This document shows, piece by piece, positions 56,460-64,000 of a DNA stretch of 64,000 nt. The position numbers were made by a program, and so were the translations under genes. The notes beneath the pieces are model-generated. The model was not told where the DNA came from, did not search any database, and worked only from the letters and a program-made list of their open reading frames with translations. Within the stretch, counting starts at the first letter, position 1. Each line of letters begins with the position of its first letter. Source of the stretch: Tetrapyrgos nigripes (Eukaryota; Basidiomycota; Agaricomycetes; Agaricales; Campanellaceae); contig JAACJM010000185.1 in the NCBI GenBank assembly GCA_013368315.1, positions 62,001-126,000 on the forward strand, read 5' to 3'.

Positions 56460-59400
56460 GCATAAGAGTAGGTGTTTTACTGTATATTTATGACAGTTCC
56501 CACAAGTTTTTGGAATCTGAGTAATCCAACCATTTAACCAAGTACTGAACATCTTGACAATTTCTTGTTGGTTTTGAGTCCAAGATTGCTTCAACATTGT
56601 ACTTGTTATCCTCTGGTAGTAATTCTGCAGGTTCACCTGGGTAATTTACTCCATGTGCTTCAGTTTCTTTGTATGGTGATAGTAGTGAAGTATGGAATAC
56701 TGGATGAATTCACCAGGTGTTTGGTGTCATGAATCTCTTCGTGCCTTCATCTTCAAACCCTGTTTTCCTTCATTCTTTTGCTTTTAGTCTTCTTTCCAGT
56801 ACTTTGGCTTATCCAGATCTTGTTTCTCTTGTTTTCCCTCTTCTTTGCTTTGCTTCCATCATTCCTTTTGCTTCCAGTCTTCTTTCCAGTACTTTGGGTT
56901 ATCCAGATCTTGTTTCTCTTTGTTTTCCTTCTTCTTTGCTTCGCTTCCTTTGTTCCTGTCACTTCTATAGTTCTTCCAGGTGTTTCTCCATAGTTCTACC
57001 TTGATTCTCCTTGATTCTTCCATAGTTCTTCCTTTCCATCAGTACCTATTGATCTAGGCTTTGTCTCTTCATTCCTTTGATCATATATACTTCAAGGCTT
57101 TGTAGATAGGTCTCTAGTCTGTCCACTTGTGCTCCCTATGATCCATACTGCTCAGCCTTATCTCAGTACTATGTAGACTTGGGCCCATCTGTGGCTACTC
57201 ACCCTTATCTATTCTATCTGCTCTATTACTTCATCTTTGGCTCCTGTGTGGTGGCCTGAGAGGTTATCCAGTCCCTACTGAACCTGTTCTTGACATTTGG
57301 CAGTTTGAGACAATAGTTGACCTTGCCAATTACATCAGTGATTTTGAAGGGTCCATGATGACGATTTGCCAACTTAGCTTTTGGCCTTGTGGTTTTCAAA
57401 TTGTTACGAGCTAATAGCACCATATCCCCAACTTTGAAGTTCAATCCTTCTTTCACATGATCCTTATTTTGCTCCTTCATCAGTTCTGCAGACATTCTTC
57501 AACTTTTGGTACATGTGAAGAGGGATTGATTGTCAGAAAGAGTTGAGGGAGGTAGCCATGAAGCAGCTCAAATGGTGATTTTCCAGTAGCTGAGTGGACT
57601 CGAGTATTATGACAGAACTCAGCATATAGCAAATATTTGACCCAATTATCTTGACGATAATTACAGAATGTTCACAGGTATTGCTTGAGTTCTTGATTGA
57701 ACCTCTCTGTTTCACCATCTGTTTGTGGATGATAAGCTGTACTGAGAGCTGAAGTAATACCTAACTTAGCATATATTCCTCTCATAACCTGGCTCACAAA
57801 TTGGGGACCTTGATCCAATATCACCTTGTCCCAAAGGCTGTAACATCACCATGTGTTGTGCCATCACTATCAATATCCTTTCGACAAGGGGAAATGATGA
57901 CTGTCTTAGTTGATCGATCTATAGTGACATGGATTGCATTAAAGCCATCACATTCCAGGAGATCCATGATGAAATCAGTAGTAATGATGCCAAATGATTG
58001 TTCTGGTGTTTTGTTCGGAATTAAGGGTACATGGGATAGATGGTTTTGTGCCTTGGTTAATTGGCAAGTAGCACATCCTTCAACATAGCTGCAAATGAAA
58101 ACTGACATACTGGGCCACCAAAACTCTTGGCTAACCAATTCATACATCTTGAATCAGCCTGGATGTCCTGCAGTAAGACTATCATGATGCAACTTGACAA
58201 TATCTCTTCATAGTTCTTTTTCATATGGGACATAGATTTTTCCTCAGAACAAAATCATTCCATCCATTACTGTAGATTTTTGACTAGCGAACAAGGACCA
58301 TTGTTTAATATGACTTCAAGAGCACTCATGACCTCAGTTTCCTTTTGTGGACATTCCCAAATTCGCCTTTTCAGTTCTGCATCTCCTGGCCTCATAGCAC
58401 ATATCCTGAAGAACTTTGGATCCAGTAATACCCTATCCTTGTTATCATCTTCTACCCCCTCTTTAGGATCTGGTCATCAGGATAACAGATCACTATGATT
58501 AAGAACTCCTGTTTTGTGGATGAGAATAAAGTTGAATCATGTAAGAAATAATGCCATTCTTGCTTGTCGTTGGCTTAATTTCTGAGCTGTTCTGAAATAT
58601 TCCAAGTTCTTGTGATTGGTTAGGATTTCGACCAGGTAATGTTGCCATGCTTCTAATCCACATATGATTGCCAGTAACTCTTTATCATGAATATCATAAT
58701 TCCATTCCATTTCTGATAGGGATTTTGATAGATATGCTACTGGGTGCTATTGATTGTCAGGTCCTTGTTGTGCTAGAATTCCTCCTGTAGCATAGCCAGA
58801 AGAATCTACTTCAACTCTATATGGTTTAGAATGATCAGGCATCAAGAGCACAGGTGAGGAAGTGAATGCATCTTTAAGTGCCTGAAAGGCTTCTTCCATT
58901 TCAATAGACCATTTCCATGGTTCATCCTTCTTGGTTAGGTTAAAGAGTGGTCGAGCAATTTTAGAGAAATCTGTTATGAACCAGTGGTAAAAGTTCCCAA
59001 ATCCTAGGAATGATTGAATGTCCTTGACTGATCATGGGGTTGGCCATTCAGTGACACCTTTGACTTTAAATGGATCCATTGCCAAAGTGTTAGGCAAGAG
59101 GATCAGACAGAAGAATTCTACTGAATCAGTCTTGAAGGTACATTTCTCTGGTTTTGGATAGAGGTCGTTATCTTGTTTAACCATCTGCTGATGTTCCTGC
59201 AAGGTTTCCATGAAGATTAAAATGTTGTCCATATAGATTACTACTTTTCCTGAATCAATAAGGTCCTTGAAAAGAGTATTCATCATCGGTTGGAATGTGG
59301 CAGGAGAATTCATGAGACCAAAGAACATCACTGTTGGTTCAAAAAGTCCTCTGTTGGTTTTGAATGCTGCCTTCCATTCATCTCCCTTTTTGATCTGTAC

Positions 59401-60393
59401 ATTGTTATAACCCCATCAAAGATCAATTTTGGAAAATTTGTGTGCTCCCTTGAGTTTGTCTACCAATTCAGATATTAGTGGTAAGGGATATTCATTTTTT
59501 ACAGTTCCATGATTTAAGGCTTGATAATCCTGTACAGGGCATAGCTTTCCATCTTCCTTTTTAATGAGGAAGAAAGGACTTGCCATAGGAGATTTTGAAG
59601 GCCTTATGTACCCTTTGTTCAGGTTTTCATCAATAAAACTATCGAGCTCCTTTTGTTCAATTGGTGATAAGGGATAAGTTTTACAAGGACAAGGTTCGAA
59701 GTCTGTTTTCAGGTTGATAGCATGATCCCATTCGTTATGCACTGGTAATCGTTCTGAAGTTTGTTTATCAAAAACTGATAGAAACTGATGATATTGAGAG
59801 AGAATCTTATCTGTAAGAGGGACATCTTTCTTGATTTCTTGGGATGCTTCTGCAAGTTCCTGAGCTTTGGTAAATCCTGCACAAATGTTAATATTTGGCA
59901 TCTCCAATGATTCCAAATCTGGTGTCATGTATTCTTCTTCTTTTCTCAACAGCTCTTCCATCACCTCTTGTTCCCATTGGTTCAGAATATCCTTCTGACC
60001 ATAATCTTCTTCAGTAAAGATTGTTGTAGATCCCGAAGTATGATGAAAAGATCAAATGTTTGAATCATCCAACTGGTTCTAGCCATTTGACTTGGTAATC
60101 CTTGTGATGAGCTTGTGGGTCAGCAGTAGTCAATTTAGGAGGTTTTGGTTTTGTCCATAGGTTAAGGATAGGAGGATTTTCCAACATACATGTCTCAGGA
60201 CATCTGACCATATCCACCTGAGAAAATGACCAATATATCTTTGGGTTATGTTCTTCTAACCAATTGGTGCCAAGAATTATGTCATGGTCTCCAATGTCAG
60301 TAACATAGAATTCAGCTTGTTTCTCATGATATGATTCTTTGTCCCTGGCATAGATCTGAAGTTTCTGAATGGTGTAATGTCATACCCATCCCA
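56460..60393 (-). pseudogene. Second Ty3/gypsy chromovirus, pol remnant (protease end to chromodomain)
   Basis: Read on the minus strand from 60,393 down: end of protease (YVTDIGDHDIILGTNWLEEH), reverse transcriptase (YIRPSKSPMASPFFLIKKEDGK in part, FGLMNSPATFQ, active site IYMDNILIF), RNase H ([21 protein letters not shown]), integrase pieces, integrase C-terminal (VGDMVLLARNNLKTTRPKAKLA) and chromodomain (YNVEAILDSK, YLVKWLDYSDSKNLWEL). The RT motif has Asn where Asp is required. Stops are frequent, many TGA at expected Arg positions (59416, 59032, 58474 and 58477, 56710). A solo LTR (56725-57295) interrupts the integrase end and a CMC-like element (60394-63158) splits the protease. The element continues at 63159-64000. 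Confidence 0.85.
56725..57295 (-). mobile_element. Solo LTR 4, inserted in the second chromovirus
   Basis: 571 bp; plus-strand reading TGTCATGAAT ... TTCTTGACA, reverse orientation, same style as the LTR at 33416. A perfect 5-bp target duplication TTTGG (56720-56724 and 57296-57300) flanks it. Integrase C-terminal coding resumes on the other side as a chromodomain, proving insertion into an existing element. Confidence 0.85.
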
Positions 60394-61207
60394 CACTGGG
60401 TGCAAACACTTGTAATTCCTTGGCTATACAGAGGAATTACAGAAGCCTTATGTAGGTACATTCAATATGTAAGTCCACTTGACCTACTGAAGTATTACAA
60501 GAGATCAAAAAAATTAGAACAATTATGTAAGACCATTATAAGGCATGAAGACTTACAGGAGACTTTCAGTGTTATAACACTTGTAATTCCTTTGATATAC
60601 AGAGAAATTACAGAAACCTTACTCAGGTACACTAAATATGTAAGTCCACTTGACTTACTGAAGTATTACAAGAGACCAAAGAAATTAGAACAATCATGTA
60701 TAACCATTGTAAGGCATGAAGACTTACAGGAGACATTCAGTATTACAGAAAAGAATAGTTTGTCCTTAACAAAAAATACAAAAGAATTACAAGAATTTGG
60801 TAAGTCCATTGTAATACATGGAGACATACTATGGACATTCAGTGTGACTTTCTGTCACAATATGTGACACAATGGATTTACAAAGAAATTTCAGAGTGGG
60901 TTTATGTCACAGTATGTCATCCTGTAAAAATTCACCAGAAATACATGAGTATTTTGGTGTGACAAAAAATCACAGTATAGTCCAGTGTAATACCACTGGG
61001 ACTTACAGAAGAGTTACAAGAAAGAAGACTGTGAAACCTTCAAGAAAGTCTGGCAAGTTTTATATGAAATGTATCAAGTGACAGACAAGTCACTGTAATT
61101 CACCAAAAAGTCTGCCAGTATTACAGAGGACTTACACTAGATGCAAACACTTGTAAATTCATGGCTTTACCAAGCAAGGTACACAATAGTATGATGACAT
61201 GCCTGAG

Positions 61208-61330
61208 ATGTGTCATCCACATTGCACACATTGTCCTTGTCATGCATGTTGTCCTTGTTGTCCTTGTTGTCCTTGTTGTCCTTGTTGTGCATGCTGTCCT
61301 TGCCATGCAACACATTGTCCTTGTCGTGCA
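61208..61330. repeat. TTGTCC-rich microsatellite, left side of CMC core
   Basis: Imperfect CCTTGTTGT repeats. The complementary type of array occurs at about 62,090-62,440, making the arrays part of the element's inverted structure. Confidence 0.8.
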
Positions 61331-61453
61331 ACACATCAGTGTTGGACGGTCAATGGCAGCTGGTCAATGTCAAAGTCAAGTGATTTGACTTTGGTCAATG
61401 ACAGTCTTGATTGTCAAATGACCGTTGACTGTTGACCTTCAGTTATTTGCAAC

Positions 61454-61678
61454 ACCCGCTGGGCTGGTCAACCAGTTTCTACCACTGGAGGAATTCCTAT
61501 ACGTGAACTTTTCGATTTTTCAGATCAGCGATGGATCAATATGTACTTACATCAGTCAAAGGAAGCAGACAGTGAAGAGATGGCATTATATGAGCTTTTG
61601 AAGGTGGAAAATGTTGGAGATGAGGGTGGACTTATTGATATGGATGGAACAAATGAAGATTTGTTGGTTAATTACTGA
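61454..61678 (+). pseudogene. C-terminal coding remnant inside the CMC-like element
   Basis: A 74-residue tail in one frame: TRWAGQPVSTTGGIPIRE, LFDFSDQRWINMYLHQSK, then an acidic end (ENVGDEGGLIDMDGTNED) and a stop, followed by AATAAA at about 61,699. Composition and the following polyadenylation signal suggest a real former 3' exon, perhaps of the element's own transposase or a captured gene. No family is recognised. Confidence 0.45.
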
Positions 61679-61908
61679 AACTTCAAGTTGTATTGAATGT
61701 GAATAAACATTGAATTTGTACTTGTATTGTCTGGTTCTACTACGGTGCTATTTGCTGTTCAAACTTGCAAGTTCAAAGCTAGAGATTGTAACTCAACAGT
61801 CGCAAATGGACATTGCCCACTTGCTCCCAGGCCCAATGTCAACCATCAAGTCAATTGACTTCCAGACATTGTTATGCTGCCACAAGTCATTGACATGTCC
61901 AACACTGC

Positions 61909-62440
61909 AACACATTGTCCTTGTTGTGCATGTCATCCTTGTCATCCTTGTTGTGCTTATCATCCTTGTCATCCTTGTCATGCACATTGTCCTTGTTGTC
62001 CTTGTTGTGCACGTTGTCCTTGTCATGCAACACATTGTCCTTGTTGTCCTTGTTGTCCTTGTTGTCCGTCCTTGTTGCACACATTGTCCTGGATGACAAG
62101 GATGAGGAGGACGTGGACAACGTGGACAATGACAAGGACAACATGGACAATGACGAGGATGACATGGACGACAACAATGACAATGACAATGTGGACAACA
62201 ACAACAACAACAACAACAAAGTGGACAACGATGAGGACAACATGGACAACGACGAGGACAACGTGGACAATGATGAAGACAACATGGACAATGGTGAGGA
62301 CAACAAGGACAACAACAACAACAACATGCACAACAACAACAACAACGTGCATGATAACAACAACAACATGCACAACAAGGACAACAAAGATGACCAGGAT
62401 GACAAGAACAATGTGTGCAATGTGGATGACACATCTCAGG
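61909..62440. repeat. TTGTCC arrays followed by GACAA/AACAAC arrays
   Basis: 61,909-62,090 is CCTTGT-type repeat on the plus strand; from about 62,095 the composition flips to GACAAGGACAACAACAA type. The switch point near 62,092 marks an internal symmetry axis. Apparent long Asp/Asn or Cys/Pro frames are produced by the repeat. Confidence 0.8.
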
Positions 62441-63158
62441 CATGTCATCATACTATTGTGTACCTTGCTTGCTAAAGCCATGAATTTACAAGTGTTTGCA
62501 TCCAGTGTAAGTCCTCTGTAATACTGGCAGACTTTTTGGTGAATTACAGTGACTTGTCTGTCCCTTGATACATTTCATATAAAACTTGCCAGACTTTCTT
62601 GAAGATTTCACAGTCTTCTTTCTTGTAACTCTTCTGTAAGTCCCAGTGGTATTACACTGGACTATACTGTGATTTTTTGTCATACCAAAATACTCACATA
62701 TTTCTGGTGAATTTTTATAGGATGACATACTGTGACATAAACCCACTCTGAAATTTCTTTGTAAATCCATTGTGTCACATACTATGACAGAAAGTCACAC
62801 TGAATGTCCATAGTATGTCTCCACATATTACAATGGACTTACCAAATTCTAGAATTTTTCTTGCTTTCTTGTAATTCTTTTGTATTTTTTGTTAAGAACA
62901 AACTATTCTTTTCTGTAATACTGAATGTCTCCTGTAAGTCGTTATGCCTCTGAATATCAAAGGAATTACAAGTTTTATAACACTAAAAGTCTCCTGTAAG
63001 TCTTCATGCCTTACAATGGTCATACATAATTGTTCTAATTTTTTTGATCTCTTGTAATACTTCAGTAAGTCAAGTGGACTTACATATTGAATGTACCTGG
63101 ATAAGGCTTCTGTAATTCCCCTGTATAGCCAAGGAATTACAAGTGTTTGCACCCAGTG

Positions 63159-64000
63159 CCATGGTATTTTCAGAACCATCAACGTTGCGTACAGGGAATG
63201 GATTTTTGATAGGAAATAGGGTCAAGTGATTTTCTTGTGCGAAACAACTGTTGATAATTATGCCTTGTGCACCACTATCCACTAGAGCTTCTGCATCGAT
63301 TTTTCTGCCAGTAATTCTGCTGATGAGTTCAGCTTGGAGCATTATTGAGGGCACCTGCTGGTTATGAGTAACCACCAACATTCTCAACTCTGACAGAAAG
63401 GTATGTTCATGAGAGGGGTGTAACACACAATATCAATTGTTCATATAATGTCCAGCATACTGTACAACTCCTCCTGACGACATAGCAGGGGAGTGATTCA
63501 AAAATCCAATTTCAACATAACATCTTTCAAATATACAGTGGCCTGCTCTTTCTCTTCTCCTTCCAAACCCTTGACCTTGTTAACCGTGTCTGAAATATTT
63601 CAAATCACATTGCGAGATGAAGGCAATGCTTGAGCTACTGTTACAGGTGGCAAACTTGATGACAACAATGATGATGAAGTTGGAGCAGCAGTATCAGCTG
63701 TTCAAACAGCACGAGGGAATGAGGTACAAGGGGTATTTTGAGACATAGATGGTCTTGAGGTATTGTTCAGGAAAACTGGACATTTGTTGCTCATATGACT
63801 GGGTTGTCTACATGCGAAGCATGCTCCTAATTTGCAAAGTCAATCCCTTCAGACATCAGTTTAGGTAAAGGAGTAAAGGATGATTGTGCACCTGGTCCCA
63901 TGTTCATAAGCACATTAACACTAGCACCCATTCTTCCCTGAGGACCTGGACTCGTCCTCAACATGGAGGTGGACTTCCATCACCCCAATTTTTCTTGTTC
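63159..64000 (-). pseudogene. Second Ty3/gypsy chromovirus, gag zinc knuckle and protease start (runs off window)
   Basis: Minus strand. The protease start reads DAEALVDSGAQGIIINSCF and PFPVRNVDGSENT just before the CMC-like insertion at 63158. Further upstream on the element is a CCHC zinc knuckle, CFACRQPSHMSNKC, at about 63,785-63,825, then Pro/Gly-rich gag sequence to the window end. The 5' LTR would lie beyond 64,000. Confidence 0.75.

Larger units (their letters stand above)
60394..63158. mobile_element. CMC/CACTA-like foldback element, complete, 2,765 bp
   Basis: Ends CACTGGGTGCAAACACTTGT and its inverse, flanked by a 3-bp duplication CCA (60391-60393 and 63159-63161), inserted in the protease region of the second chromovirus. 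The arms 60394-61250 and about 62380-63158 are inverted copies with indels; the left arm also contains a direct duplication (about 60,413-60,570 and 60,585-60,740). CACT ends and a 3-bp duplication are typical of the CACTA/CMC superfamily. The core holds a 75-codon coding remnant and repeat arrays; no transposase core is visible, so it is non-autonomous or a wreck. Confidence 0.8.

Noticed and set aside
61887..62521. Long frames rich in Cys/Pro, Asp/Asn or Val/Leu across both strands
   Set aside because: They arise from the TTGTCC and GACAA microsatellites, are open in several frames at once and have no conserved start or splice pattern.

Overview
The window is nuclear DNA from a filamentous basidiomycete, most likely a mushroom-forming agaricomycete. 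Three things point there: many spliceosomal introns of about 50-70 nt with GT..AG ends, a gene set typical of that group (GH79 glycosidase, Zn2Cys6 regulator, NACHT-WD40 protein, expanded multi-pass membrane families), and a repeat load of Ty3/gypsy chromoviruses and CACTA/CMC-like elements. All identifications come from reading the translations and splice signals; no database search was run.

Positions 1 to about 28,300 are gene-rich. In order they hold: the 5' part of a secreted S1/P1 nuclease (minus, running off the window start); histone H3 copy 1 (plus); a small secreted cysteine-containing protein (minus); a broken copy of the start of a TDP1 gene (plus); a four-helix membrane protein (plus); a decayed single-pass membrane protein (minus); histone H3 copy 2 (plus); a Zn2Cys6 transcription factor whose zinc cluster appears to have lost one cysteine (minus); a GH79 glycosidase (minus); a tandem duplicate of the TDP1 3' end; the intact TDP1 DNA-repair gene with three ubiquitin-interacting motifs and a SUMO-interacting motif (minus); a 692-residue protein with a candidate papain-like Asn-Cys site (plus); and a multi-pass membrane protein (plus). 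Three of these genes contain exons of only 5, 9 and 13 nt that restore family motifs.

Positions 28,300 to 64,000 are repeat-rich and AT-richer. They contain a TIR element studded with the octamer GCGTTTAC, solo LTRs (three with perfect 5-bp target duplications), a full-length but dead Ty3/gypsy element (36,982-43,389, LTR pair about 1% apart, target duplication CCACA), several CMC-like fragments sharing the terminus CACTGGGTG, and a second decayed chromovirus on the minus strand (about 56,460-64,000). The second chromovirus is itself interrupted by a solo LTR and by a complete 2,765-bp CMC-like foldback element. The only host gene here is a NACHT-WD40 NLR-type protein (50,419-54,895) with 14 WD repeats, preceded by three tandem promoter repeats that each carry CACGTG.

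Main themes: a gene-dense arm next to a nested-transposon compartment holding a rapidly evolving immune-type receptor; segmental duplication of H3 and of both ends of TDP1; and retroelement inactivation dominated by TGA codons where arginine is expected, as CpG C-to-T mutation would produce.
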